A DNA stretch of 64,000 bases from Halalkalibacterium ligniniphilum. GTDB lineage: Bacteria; Bacillota; Bacilli; Bacillales; Bacillaceae_D. Made by a program: the position numbers and the translations under genes. The stretch's first letter is position 1. Each line of letters starts with the position of its first letter. Location: positions 1-64,000 of the forward strand of contig NZ_ANNK01000089.1 of NCBI RefSeq assembly GCF_000334155.1, given 5' to 3'. Positions 45,799 to 54,276 of this stretch are shown one piece after another. The notes below the pieces were generated by a model, which worked only from the letters and a program-made list of their open reading frames with translations, was not told the DNA's origin and searched no databases.

Positions 45799-46242
45799 TT
45801 GGAAGTAAATAAAATGAATGCTTCCCACAAAGAGAGGCTTGGACTTTTACTTTGGTTTCGCTTGGCACGGTTTTATAATCGCAGCAACAGACTTTCAAAT
45901 CATCATTTAAAAAAGTGGAACATTACGATCTCTCAATTCGATCTTCTTGTTCAAATTGGAGCACATCAGCCGATTTCTCAGCAAGAGCTTGCAGAGAAAT
46001 TACTTGTAACGAAGGGAAACATGACGCAGGCTGTTGTAAAGCTTGAAAAGCAAGGCTTGATTCAGCGCAAACAAGTGTGGCGTACAAAGTTAATTTCTTT
46101 AACAGCGACGGGAGAACAGCTTTACAAAGAGGTGGTTCCAATCCAACAACAATTTCAAGCAGCCCAATTTGATGTCCTGACAAAGGAAGAACAAAAACAA
46201 CTGCTTACCTTGCTTAAAAAGTTGCAAAAACAAGAACAATAA
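45799..46242 (+). CDS. mhqR: MarR family regulator, MhqR-like
   Basis: 147-residue winged-helix repressor. The N-terminal dimer helix NASHKERLGLLLWFRLARFYNRS and the DNA-reading LAEKLLVTKGNMTQAVVKLEKQGLI fit MhqR, which senses quinones and catechols in Bacillus. Begins at TTG 45799 with GAGGTG 8 bases upstream. Identical half-palindromes lie before it and before mhqO, so it likely represses both. Association with dioxygenase genes suggests it guards against quinone by-products. Confidence 0.85.
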   Translation: MEVNKMNASHKERLGLLLWFRLARFYNRSNRLSNHHLKKWNITISQFDLLVQIGAHQPISQQELAEKLLVTKGNMTQAVVKLEKQGLIQRKQVWRTKLISLTATGEQLYKEVVPIQQQFQAAQFDVLTKEEQKQLLTLLKKLQKQEQ

Positions 46243-46258
46243 TTTTTTTTGAATCAAC

Positions 46259-46274
46259 AGTTTAGTATTAAACC
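46259..46274 (+). promoter_or_regulatory. MhqR-type operator 2
   Basis: AGTTTAGTATTAAACC, the same palindrome with two changes, between mhqR and mhqO, 28 bases before the mhqO start. Confidence 0.7.
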
Positions 46275-46301
46275 GAATTTATTTAAAAGGAGAGAGAAAC
46301 G

Positions 46302-47285
46302 ATGGAATTAAAACCGCTAAAAGGACAGCACCATGTCTCTGCGATTACAGCAAACGCGAAAGGAAATTATGAATTTTATACGAAATTATTAGGTCTTCGA
46401 CTTGTGAAAAAAACTGTGAATCAAGATGATACGTCTGTTTACCATCTATTTTATGCAGATGAAAGAGGAAATCCAGGAACAGATTTAACCTTTTTTGAAA
46501 TTCCATATGCGGGACAAACTCACTATGGTACAAATAGCATTTCAGCCACTTCCTTACGTGTGCCAACGGATGCGTCCCTTGCATACTGGAAAAAGCGTTT
46601 TGAGGAAAACGGCATTGAACATGACGAGATTTCTCAAGATAGTGGTCGGGCAGCCCTTTCTTTCCGCGATTTCGAAGGGCAACGTCTTGTTCTTGTTTCA
46701 GATGAAAATAACAAAGGTGTGTCAGGAGGTGTCCCTTGGAAAAAAAGCCCAATTGCAACTGAGCATGCGATTCGTGGACTCGGTCCAGTGACATTAACGG
46801 TCTCTCGTCCAGAATTAACAGCGAAAATTTTAAAAGATGTATTGGGCTTTCGTGAAATAGGCGTGTATCCTTCTCCTGTGAAAGGTCAAAAGGACATTCG
46901 TGTATTTGAAACAGGGGAAGGTGGAACAGGTGCAGAAGTTCACCTTGAAGAGCGTACGGATCTTGATCGTGAACGTCCTGGACGAGGAAGTGTGCACCAT
47001 GTTGCGTTCCGTGTAGAAAGTAAGGAAGAACTAGACAAGTGGGTTCAATTTGTGAGTCAGGTTGGTTTACCAAATTCAGGTTTTGTTGAACGCTATTACT
47101 TCCGTTCTCTTTACTTCAGAGAGCCAAATGGAATTTTATTTGAGCTAGCAACTGATGGTCCAGGCTTTGAAGGAGATGAGCCATTTGAAACATTGGGAGA
47201 AAGTTTGGCATTACCTCCATACCTAGAGAAACAACGTAGCCACATTGAAGCAACCTTAAAACCATTGGATACAAAAGAAAACTAA
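46302..47285 (+). CDS. mhqO: Ring-cleaving (VOC/glyoxalase) dioxygenase MhqO
   Basis: 327 residues in two vicinal-oxygen-chelate modules. The first begins KGQHHVSAITANAKGNYEFYTKLLG; the second contains GSVHHVAFRVESKEEL and ends FREPNGILFELATDGPGF. The His residues at each module start and the Glu in FELATD form the metal site. MhqO-type enzymes are induced by hydroquinones and are thought to open or detoxify the ring. mhqD follows 25 bases downstream, so they form one operon. Confidence 0.9.
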   Translation: MELKPLKGQHHVSAITANAKGNYEFYTKLLGLRLVKKTVNQDDTSVYHLFYADERGNPGTDLTFFEIPYAGQTHYGTNSISATSLRVPTDASLAYWKKRFEENGIEHDEISQDSGRAALSFRDFEGQRLVLVSDENNKGVSGGVPWKKSPIATEHAIRGLGPVTLTVSRPELTAKILKDVLGFREIGVYPSPVKGQKDIRVFETGEGGTGAEVHLEERTDLDRERPGRGSVHHVAFRVESKEELDKWVQFVSQVGLPNSGFVERYYFRSLYFREPNGILFELATDGPGFEGDEPFETLGESLALPPYLEKQRSHIEATLKPLDTKEN

Positions 47286-47310
47286 ATCAACGAAAAGGGG
47301 AGGATAACAA

Positions 47311-47922
47311 ATGGAACACGTATTTATTGAAGGTCAAGATAAAAATGCGCCTACTTTATTGCTTCTTCACGGTACAGGTGGTAATGAACGTGATCTCCTA
47401 CCACTTGCAGATATGATTGCACCTGCTTCTTCTGTTTTAGGAGTAAGAGGGAACGTTGTTGAAAACGGAATGGCTCGTTTCTTTCATCGTCTTGCTGAAG
47501 GGGTTTTTGATGAAGAGGATTTAATCTTTCGAACAAAAGAGCTAAATGAATTTTTAGATGAGGCAGCTCAAAATTATCATTTTGATCGCAGGAGCCTTGT
47601 TGCAATCGGCTATTCAAACGGTGCCAACATTGCTGCAAGTCTCATCTATCACCATAACAAATCACTAAATGGTGCAGTCCTGTTTCATGCCATGGTTCCA
47701 CGTCGTGGAGTCGAGATACCTGAGCTTTCGAGTCTTCCAATTTTTATTGGTGCGGGTAAGCGTGATCCTCTCATTCCAGCAGCAGAAACGAAAGAGCTAG
47801 TTGCCAACTTAAAAGCTGCTGGTGCGAATGTAACAGAGCATTGGGGCGAAGGTGGTCATGAATTGACAAGAGAAGAAATAGAACTAGCTAGAGAGTGGTT
47901 CATCAAGCATTATGGGGCATAA
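47311..47922 (+). CDS. mhqD: Carboxylesterase MhqD
   Basis: 203-residue alpha/beta hydrolase of the phospholipase/carboxylesterase branch. LLLHGTGGNERDLLPLADMI is the oxyanion region, the nucleophile Ser lies in AIGYSNGANIAASL, Asp in GKRDPLIPAAET and His in EGGHELTREE. The MhqD family accompanies MhqO in quinone stress. It ends just before an intergenic repeat. Confidence 0.9.
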   Translation: MEHVFIEGQDKNAPTLLLLHGTGGNERDLLPLADMIAPASSVLGVRGNVVENGMARFFHRLAEGVFDEEDLIFRTKELNEFLDEAAQNYHFDRRSLVAIGYSNGANIAASLIYHHNKSLNGAVLFHAMVPRRGVEIPELSSLPIFIGAGKRDPLIPAAETKELVANLKAAGANVTEHWGEGGHELTREEIELAREWFIKHYGA

Positions 47923-47933
47923 TTTCTTAAAAA

Positions 47934-48081
47934 AGAGGCTGGGACATAACGAACGTGTATGATTGAAATTGCGAACAATGCACAACCTTAGCGAAGTATA
48001 TTTCCGAAGCGAATGCGATGCAGCAACGATCATGACGTTCGGATTTCTCATCAAATAAAAACTCTTTTGTCCCAACCCCTT
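47934..48081 (+). repeat. Intergenic repeat, short copy
   Basis: AGAGGCTGGGACATAACGAA ... TTTTGTCCCAACCCC with inverted ends (GGCTGGGACA / TGTCCCAACC). It matches the copy at 18673-18920 without the GC-rich insert; at the junction it reads CTTAGCGAAGTATATTTCCG. It may also terminate mhqD transcription. The bases from 48082 to 48270 hold no gene. Confidence 0.8.
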
Positions 48082-48270
48082 CGTAAGCTTTTTTAGAATT
48101 TTTATGAGTTGCTCCACAGCTTTGAAAGGTTATCCTTGCTTATCTTTAAAAAAAAATTATAGATTCATATAAGAGAAGTTGGATTTGTTTTTTTCTTTGA
48201 ATGAGTATCATATAATAAGGAAAAGCCAATTAGGTCAAATGATTAATTTTAAAAAAAGGGGGGGAATCGT

Positions 48271-48690
48271 ATGAAAGAAATTCCTGTAACTTTGATTAAA
48301 GCGAATCAAACATTGCTGGTGACACTAACGTTAGCGGCAATTGTTTTTCAAAACGTATGGATTGTTGCGATGACGTTTATTCTTACATCCCTATCTCTTC
48401 TTTTTGGACCAAAAGCGAACGTTGCTTTTCGATTAGCAAAATTATTGATCAAAAAGGATTTGTCTAAGGATGAAACAGAAGCTGCAGTGTTGCAACAGTT
48501 TAATCAACGTATTGCAACAAGCCTATTAGGGATAGCGCTTATTATTTTAATCACAACTGGGCACTGGATTGCTTGGATATTTGTCGGAATGGTTACTACA
48601 GCAGCAACCGTTGCATTATTAGGATTTTGTGTTGGATGCTTTCTTTACTTTCAATTCAAAAAGCTTTCCTACCGTTTAAAAACGAAGTAA
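48271..48690 (+). CDS. DUF4395 membrane protein
   Basis: 139 residues with four hydrophobic segments (helix pairs at about 15-50 and 83-125) around a hydrophilic loop RLAKLLIKKDLSKDETEAAV. This is the DUF4395 layout: NQTLLVTLTLAAIVFQNVWI early, and a central GPKANVAFRLAK. Function unknown; some members adjoin thioredoxin or sulfurtransferase genes, but none is adjacent here. AAAGGGGGGG precedes the ATG. Confidence 0.75.
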   Translation: MKEIPVTLIKANQTLLVTLTLAAIVFQNVWIVAMTFILTSLSLLFGPKANVAFRLAKLLIKKDLSKDETEAAVLQQFNQRIATSLLGIALIILITTGHWIAWIFVGMVTTAATVALLGFCVGCFLYFQFKKLSYRLKTK

Positions 48691-48695
48691 GTAGC

Positions 48696-48733
48696 AAAAA
48701 ACAAACCCACGTTAATGGTGGGTTTGTTTTTTC
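48696..48733 (+). terminator. Terminator of the DUF4395 gene
   Basis: AAAAAACAAACCCAC / GTGGGTTTGTTTTTT stem with a 7-base loop. Confidence 0.88.
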
Positions 48734-48857
48734 TTCGGACTTTTTTTCAGCAGTTTTGAATAGTATAAGAAATAATAGTTTAAAGTCTAACGTTTTACTG
48801 TACGGTTTTTGAAAAAAATGATATGTTGATTATATGTGTATATATTAAGGGGGGGCG

Positions 48858-49265
48858 ATGGATCTTGGGAAGGGTTTACTTCGTATTGGGCAAGTTGCTG
48901 AGTTAAGTGGTTTATCGACGAGAACGATAGACTATTATACACGAGAAGGATTATTAGCATTTGAGCGTTCTTCTGCAAATTATCGACTCTATCATCACAG
49001 TGTCCTTGAAACATTAGAGCGAATTAAATTGTTAAAAAAACAACGAATGTCTCTCGTTGAAATTGCTGCCACGATGCAAAAGTCAAGTAATGACGAAATT
49101 GTACCAATACTATGCGAAGTTCAAGAAGAAATTAATTGTTTACAGAAAAAATTAACTTCACTTGAGGAAGCAATGAAAAATATTCCTCAAAATGAAAAAC
49201 AGCTCGTATATAAGGAGCTTAAGGAAAAACTTTCAAGTGTCAAACAGCTTTTAATATTACTTTGA
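48858..49265 (+). CDS. MerR family transcriptional regulator
   Basis: 135 residues: the MerR helix-turn-helix with wing (LRIGQVAELSGLSTRTIDYY, then TREGLLAFERSSANYRLY, residues 7-50) and a long dimerisation coiled coil (about 80-125). No metal-binding cysteines in the C-terminal loop apart from single ones, so a metal sensor of the CueR type is not evident. It directly precedes the CorC-type gene, as the yhdQ-yhdP pair does in B. subtilis. AAGGGGGGGCG before the ATG. Confidence 0.85.
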   Translation: MDLGKGLLRIGQVAELSGLSTRTIDYYTREGLLAFERSSANYRLYHHSVLETLERIKLLKKQRMSLVEIAATMQKSSNDEIVPILCEVQEEINCLQKKLTSLEEAMKNIPQNEKQLVYKELKEKLSSVKQLLILL

Positions 49266-49302
49266 AATTTTCGGAGGTGAACCCCTCTTTTGAGGGAAGT
49301 AA

Positions 49303-50631
49303 TTGGACATAATTTTAACTATTAATCTTTTATTAGTTGCTCTTCTTATTGCATTAACGGCTTTCTTTGTAGGTTCAGAATTTGCAGTTGTAAAAGTACG
49401 TATGTCACGGCTTGAACAATTAATCGCAGAAGGCAACAAGAAAGCGGTCATTGCCAAAAAAGTGGCTAATAACTTAGATTATTATCTCTCTGCCTGTCAG
49501 CTCGGGATAACTGTAACGGCATTAGGTCTTGGTTGGTTAGGAAAGCCCACTGTTGAAAGACTTTTGTATCCTTTGTTTGATAGTTTTGGAGTTCCGCAAT
49601 CTTTATCGACGGTCATATCATTTGTAGTGGCATTTTCAATCGTCACATTTCTTCATGTCGTGGTGGGTGAGCTTGCACCGAAGTCATTAGCCATTCAATT
49701 TGCAGAACAGATGACACTGTTGCTTGCTCGTCCGCTATATTGGTTTGGGAAGGTCATGTATCCACTCATTTTGACGTTAAATGGATCGGCACGAGTATTA
49801 CTTCGTTTATTCGGAGTTCAACCTGCTGGTCATGAGCAGGCACATTCTGAAGAAGAATTAAAAATAATTATGACGCAGAGCTTTAATAGTGGTGAAATTA
49901 ACCAAACAGAATTATCTTACATGGAGAACATCTTCACGTTCGATGAACGAGTTGCGAAAGACATCATGGTTCCTCGTACTCAAATGATAACGTTGGAACA
50001 GACGATGAATCATGAGGAAATTATTGCGATTCTAGATGAACATAAGTATACACGTTACCCAGTAACCGAGGCAGGGGACAAAGACCATATCATTGGGTTT
50101 GTTAATGTTAAGGAAATGCTTACAAACCACGCAGCAGGTCGTCATAGTCAGTTAGTTGAATGTGTTCACGAGATGCCTGTGTTTCACGAAGGTACCTCGC
50201 TTCAAGATGTATTACTTAAAATGCAATCAGATCGAGTTCATATTGCTTTGGTCATTGATGAGTACGGTGGCACAGCCGGTATTATTACGATGGAGGATAT
50301 TTTGGAAGAAATCGTTGGGGAAATTCGTGATGAATTTGATACTGATGAGATTCCAGATATTCAACAAAAAAGTGAGGACGTCTATCATATCAATGGCCGT
50401 GTTTTACTGTCTGATATTGAAAAGCAGTTTGGAATTACGTTTGAAGACAGTGACGATGTTGATACAATAGGTGGATGGTTCCAACTAAAGAAAATCGATG
50501 CAATGCCAAACGATTCAATTGAGCAAGGCGAAAATCGTTGGACTGTTCTTGAGATGGATAACTATCAAATATTGACGGTGGCTTTGCAGTTACGAGCCGT
50601 ACCGTCAGACAATAATGAAGAGATATTATAG
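49303..50631 (+). CDS. CNNM/CorC-type membrane protein with CBS domains (YhdP/MpfA-like)
   Basis: 442 residues: an N-terminal CNNM membrane domain (about 1-190, FFVGSEFAVVKVRMSRLEQL, SACQLGITVTALGLGWLGKP), then two CBS domains (IMVPRTQMITLEQTMNHEEI; VHEMPVFHEGTSLQDVLLKM) that bind adenine nucleotides, and a C-terminal CorC_HlyC domain. Homologues such as MpfA export magnesium. Begins at TTG 49303 after GAGGGAAG; 37 bases separate it from the MerR gene, so they are probably cotranscribed. Confidence 0.88.
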   Translation: MDIILTINLLLVALLIALTAFFVGSEFAVVKVRMSRLEQLIAEGNKKAVIAKKVANNLDYYLSACQLGITVTALGLGWLGKPTVERLLYPLFDSFGVPQSLSTVISFVVAFSIVTFLHVVVGELAPKSLAIQFAEQMTLLLARPLYWFGKVMYPLILTLNGSARVLLRLFGVQPAGHEQAHSEEELKIIMTQSFNSGEINQTELSYMENIFTFDERVAKDIMVPRTQMITLEQTMNHEEIIAILDEHKYTRYPVTEAGDKDHIIGFVNVKEMLTNHAAGRHSQLVECVHEMPVFHEGTSLQDVLLKMQSDRVHIALVIDEYGGTAGIITMEDILEEIVGEIRDEFDTDEIPDIQQKSEDVYHINGRVLLSDIEKQFGITFEDSDDVDTIGGWFQLKKIDAMPNDSIEQGENRWTVLEMDNYQILTVALQLRAVPSDNNEEIL

Positions 50632-50691
50632 TGAGAGTTTTTCTGAAAAACTTCTTTCAGACTCAACCTGTATTGGTTGAAAGATAATAGC

Positions 50692-50734
50692 AAAGCTTGT
50701 AAAGGTAGTAGACTATCTTTACAAGCTTTTTGTT
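50692..50734 (+). terminator. Terminator of the MerR-CorC operon
   Basis: AAAGCTTGTAAAG / CTTTACAAGCTTT stem followed by TTTGTTTG. Confidence 0.85.
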
Positions 50735-50874
50735 TGTCTAAAAAATAATCCATGCAATTTTATTATCTGAAAATAGAGTTTATTAAAAATGCTCAGGAAT
50801 CTATTGTAAAGAACTTTTTCTATTTTGTTAGACAACCAAATGATAAGATGATTCACCATCTTTTCAAACTTTTC

Positions 50875-50903
50875 TTGACCGGAAACCTAACAAACTTTAC
50901 TAT
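50875..50903 (+). promoter_or_regulatory. Promoter of the biotin operon
   Basis: TTGACC (50875-50880), a 17-base spacer and TACTAT (50898-50903), immediately before the BirA box. Confidence 0.7.
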
Positions 50904-50907
50904 TAAT

Positions 50908-50946
50908 TTATATGTTAACTAATTTATTAAAACGGTTAACATATAA
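50908..50946 (+). promoter_or_regulatory. BirA operator of the biotin operon
   Basis: TTATATGTTAAC, 15 bases, GTTAACATATAA: 12-base perfect arms of the BirA box type (GTTAAC centred). It overlaps the transcription start predicted from the promoter, so holo-BirA would block initiation when biotin is plentiful. Confidence 0.85.
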
Positions 50947-50981
50947 AGTTTGTAATAAATGATGAATGGTAGGTGGTTCAT

Positions 50982-52337
50982 TTGTTTACACATGCTGAAT
51001 TAGTTGACGCAAGTAAAAAGCATCTTTGGTTACCTTTTACCCAAATGAAAGATTATGATGAAAATCCACTAATTATCGAGAGTGGGGATGGCGTCAAAGT
51101 AAAGGATACTGAGGGAAAAGAATATTATGATGGTTTTTCATCTGTCTGGTTAAATGTCCATGGCCATCGAAAGAAAGAATTGGATGAGGCAATCCGTAAT
51201 CAGCTAGATAAAATTTCTCATTCTACCTTGTTAGGCATGACGAATGTTCCGGCAACTGAACTAGCAGAACGGCTTGTTCACATTACTCCTAAGGGCTTGG
51301 ATCGAGTGTTTTATTCTGATAGTGGAGCTACAGCAGTAGAAATTGCCATTAAAATGGCGTTTCAATATTGGCGAAATATTGGTGTAGAGGGGAAAGATCG
51401 TTTTATTACGATGAAAAACGGATACCATGGAGATACTGTGGGTGCCGTAAGTGTAGGGTCGATTGATCTTTTCCATCAAATTTATCAACCACTTTTGTTT
51501 GAGAGCTTCAAAGTTAGTTATCCGTATGTGTATCGCCACCCAAGCGGAGACGCGGAAACTTGCTTAAAAGAGTGCTTGCAGGAATTAAAAGAAACGTTAG
51601 AGGCAAATCATGAAGTAACGGCTGCCCTTATTGTAGAACCGATGATGCAAGGGGCAGGTGGTATGATACGCATGCCAGAAGGGTTTTTATCAAGTGTTAA
51701 GCGCTTGTGTAAAGAATACAACGTTCTCGTCATTTTTGATGAAGTAGCTACTGGATTTGGAAGAACTGGGAAAATGTTTGCCTGTGAGCATGAACACGTT
51801 GTTCCAGACATTTTAACAGCTGGAAAAGGAATTACGGGCGGTTATTTGCCAATTGCTGTTACCTTGACGAGTGAACAAATTTATCAAGCCTTTTATGCTG
51901 ATTACACAGAAATGAAAACCTTCTTCCACGGGCATTCCTATACAGGTAACCAGCTAGGCTGTGCAGTGGCATTAGCAAATCTTGATTTATTTGATCATGA
52001 AGCGTTGGTTGACAAGGTCAGTAAGAAAGCTGAATTTCTACAGAACGAATTAAATGATTTACTTAATTTAAATCATGTGGGTGATATTCGCCAGCTTGGA
52101 TTTATGGTAGGGATTGAATTAGTAAAGGATAAAAAAACAAAGCAACCTTTTTCAAAAGAGGAGAGATTGGGTTATCACGTTACATTGCAAATGCGTAAGG
52201 AAGGCATGCTGTCACGGCCGATGGGAGATGTTTTAGTTTTCATGCCGCCCCTCTCAAGTACAGAGGAAGAGTTAAAAGCAATGGTAGACATTATGAAAAC
52301 ATCCGTTTGGAAAATAACTGAAAATAACTTGAGCTAA
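50982..52337 (+). CDS. bioA: 8-amino-7-oxononanoate aminotransferase BioA
   Basis: 451-residue PLP enzyme making 7,8-diaminononanoate (DAPA) in biotin synthesis. [12 protein letters not shown] at the N-terminus, the cofactor-binding [23 protein letters not shown], the [11 protein letters not shown] motif with its aspartate and the Schiff-base Lys in [13 protein letters not shown] are all present. The start is TTG 50982, about 6 bases after GGTAGGTGG; GTG 50973 overlaps that site. Whether it uses S-adenosylmethionine or lysine as amino donor cannot be decided by eye. First gene of the bio operon. Confidence 0.93.
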   Translation: MFTHAELVDASKKHLWLPFTQMKDYDENPLIIESGDGVKVKDTEGKEYYDGFSSVWLNVHGHRKKELDEAIRNQLDKISHSTLLGMTNVPATELAERLVHITPKGLDRVFYSDSGATAVEIAIKMAFQYWRNIGVEGKDRFITMKNGYHGDTVGAVSVGSIDLFHQIYQPLLFESFKVSYPYVYRHPSGDAETCLKECLQELKETLEANHEVTAALIVEPMMQGAGGMIRMPEGFLSSVKRLCKEYNVLVIFDEVATGFGRTGKMFACEHEHVVPDILTAGKGITGGYLPIAVTLTSEQIYQAFYADYTEMKTFFHGHSYTGNQLGCAVALANLDLFDHEALVDKVSKKAEFLQNELNDLLNLNHVGDIRQLGFMVGIELVKDKKTKQPFSKEERLGYHVTLQMRKEGMLSRPMGDVLVFMPPLSSTEEELKAMVDIMKTSVWKITENNLS

Positions 52338-52384
52338 TAAAGAAAGTACGTGAGGATTTGCTCAAGACAGGAGGTGGATTTTGT

Positions 52385-53077
52385 TTGCCGAAAGGATTAT
52401 TTATTACAGGAACAGATACGGAAGTAGGAAAAACAATTGTGGCGGCAAGCTTGGCGGCATACTTTCAAAATCAAGGATGCGATATAGGTGTTTTTAAACC
52501 AATGATGAGTGGTTTGAAAAGAGAGGACCCAAATAGCGATGCTTCCCTTTTGAAAAAGATGTCAAAAGATTCCAGTTCATTAAAAGAAATCAACCCTTTT
52601 CAATTTGACGAACCCCTGGCTCCTTATATTGCCGCAAAAAGACAAGGGATTTCCATATCAATGGAAGAGGTGGAACAAGCTTGGAAAGAGATTAATCACA
52701 AGCACGAATTTTTTCTAGTAGAAGGTGCTGGTGGCTTCATGGCACCCATGGGAGCAAGCTATTATACGGGACATGTGGCGAAAATGATTGATTTCCCTTT
52801 AGTTATTGTTGCTAGACCGGGGTTGGGAACGGTGAACCATACATTATTAACCATTGAAGCTGCTCGAAATATGGGTCTTACTGTCAATGGAGTTATTATA
52901 AATGGATTGCATGAAGAGAAAAAAAGCATTGCAGAGGAAACAAATCCTCGATTAATTGAAGAGTTTGGACATGTGCCTGTATTAGGAACGTTACCATGGA
53001 TGGACCAGATTGAACGAAAAACGATGATTGAGATGGTAGGTAAGAGACTTTCAATCAATGGATTGATCACTCAATAA
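52385..53077 (+). CDS. bioD: Dethiobiotin synthetase BioD
   Basis: 230-residue ATP-dependent enzyme closing the ureido ring of dethiobiotin. GLFITGTDTEVGKTIVAASL is the Walker A region, KPMMSGL binds substrate, and VEGAGGFMAPMG is the second conserved loop. TTG 52385 has AGGAGGT 8 bases upstream; the longer frame from 52358 would include that site. Follows bioA by 47 bases. Confidence 0.93.
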   Translation: MPKGLFITGTDTEVGKTIVAASLAAYFQNQGCDIGVFKPMMSGLKREDPNSDASLLKKMSKDSSSLKEINPFQFDEPLAPYIAAKRQGISISMEEVEQAWKEINHKHEFFLVEGAGGFMAPMGASYYTGHVAKMIDFPLVIVARPGLGTVNHTLLTIEAARNMGLTVNGVIINGLHEEKKSIAEETNPRLIEEFGHVPVLGTLPWMDQIERKTMIEMVGKRLSINGLITQ

Positions 53078-53100
53078 AAAAATGAAGTGAGTGAGGACAA

Positions 53101-54276
53101 ATGTGGTCACAAGACATATTAAATGAACTTGATGCATTCGAGCAAAAAGCGCAAAAAAGAGAATTATTCACTGTCAGAGATGCGGACAAACGGTGGTTGA
53201 CGATGAAGGGGCGCCGTTTGCTTAACCTTGCTTCGAACAATTATTTAGGCTTATCCGGACATGAACGATTAAAAGCAGCTGCGATCCGTGCGATAACAGA
53301 GTATGGTGTCGGTGCAACCGCCTCACGCTTAATTGTCGGTAATCATCCATTATATGAAAAAGCGGAGAATGCTTTAAAAATATGGAAGCGTGCTGAAGCA
53401 AGTCTTATTTTACATAGTGGATATGCTGCAAACATTGGGATTCTTTCTGCGGTGATAGGGAGAAACGGGGTAGTCTTTAGTGACAAATTCAATCATGCGA
53501 GTATCGTAGATGGAAGTATTTTAAGTAGGGCAGAACATAAACGGTACCGGCATAACGATATGACTCATTTAGAGGCACTGCTCAAAAAGACACCTAAGGA
53601 TAAACGTAAACTGATTGTAACAGATACAATATTTAGTATGGATGGCGACAAAGCGTTACTCCTTGATTTAGTTACGTTAAAAGAGCGTTACAATGCTATA
53701 TTGATGGTCGATGAAGCTCATGGTAGTGGCGTGTATGGACCGAATGGAGAAGGCTATAGCTATGAAGTGAATCTACAGGGAAAGATTGATATTTTGATGG
53801 GAACCTTCAGCAAGGCAATGGGATGTTACGGGGCCTATGTAACAGGAGAACCATATATCATTGATTATTTAAAAAATAAGATGAGAAGCTTTATTTTCTC
53901 AACAGGCTTACCTCCCATGATTCTTGCTTCGATTCAGGAGGCCATTTACTTTGTTCAAGAAGAGCCTGATCGTCGTGAAAGACTACAAACCTTGTCAGAT
54001 GATTTTCGGGAAGCTTTGTCCTTATATGGTTTTGACACATGCAATAGTACGTCTCAAATCATTCCGCTTCGTATTGGGTCGAATGAAAAAACAATAGAGT
54101 TTAGCGAGCGTTTGCAAGAAGCAGGCATCGCTGCGATTGCTGTTCGTCCACCAACGGTTCCAAATGGCGAAGCAAGAATCCGTTTTGCTTTAACTTCTGA
54201 GCATGATGCTGAAGAGCTGGCTTGGGCAGTAGACAAGATCGCATCAGTTGGAAAAGAACTGGGGGTTATTTTATGA
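53101..54276 (+). CDS. bioF: 8-amino-7-oxononanoate synthase BioF
   Basis: 391-residue alpha-oxoamine synthase condensing pimeloyl thioester with alanine. LNLASNNYLGLSGHERLKAA, GATASRLIVGNHPLYEK and VDEAHGSGVYGPNG are diagnostic, and the PLP Lys lies in MGTFSKAMGCYGAYV. It overlaps the next gene by 4 bases (ATGA), which indicates translational coupling. Confidence 0.93.
   Translation: MWSQDILNELDAFEQKAQKRELFTVRDADKRWLTMKGRRLLNLASNNYLGLSGHERLKAAAIRAITEYGVGATASRLIVGNHPLYEKAENALKIWKRAEASLILHSGYAANIGILSAVIGRNGVVFSDKFNHASIVDGSILSRAEHKRYRHNDMTHLEALLKKTPKDKRKLIVTDTIFSMDGDKALLLDLVTLKERYNAILMVDEAHGSGVYGPNGEGYSYEVNLQGKIDILMGTFSKAMGCYGAYVTGEPYIIDYLKNKMRSFIFSTGLPPMILASIQEAIYFVQEEPDRRERLQTLSDDFREALSLYGFDTCNSTSQIIPLRIGSNEKTIEFSERLQEAGIAAIAVRPPTVPNGEARIRFALTSEHDAEELAWAVDKIASVGKELGVIL

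Noticed and set aside
46345-47073. 242-codon minus-strand open frame opposite mhqO
   Set aside because: It lies entirely opposite the well-supported mhqO gene, has His/Leu-rich low-quality composition and no family resemblance; a shadow frame.
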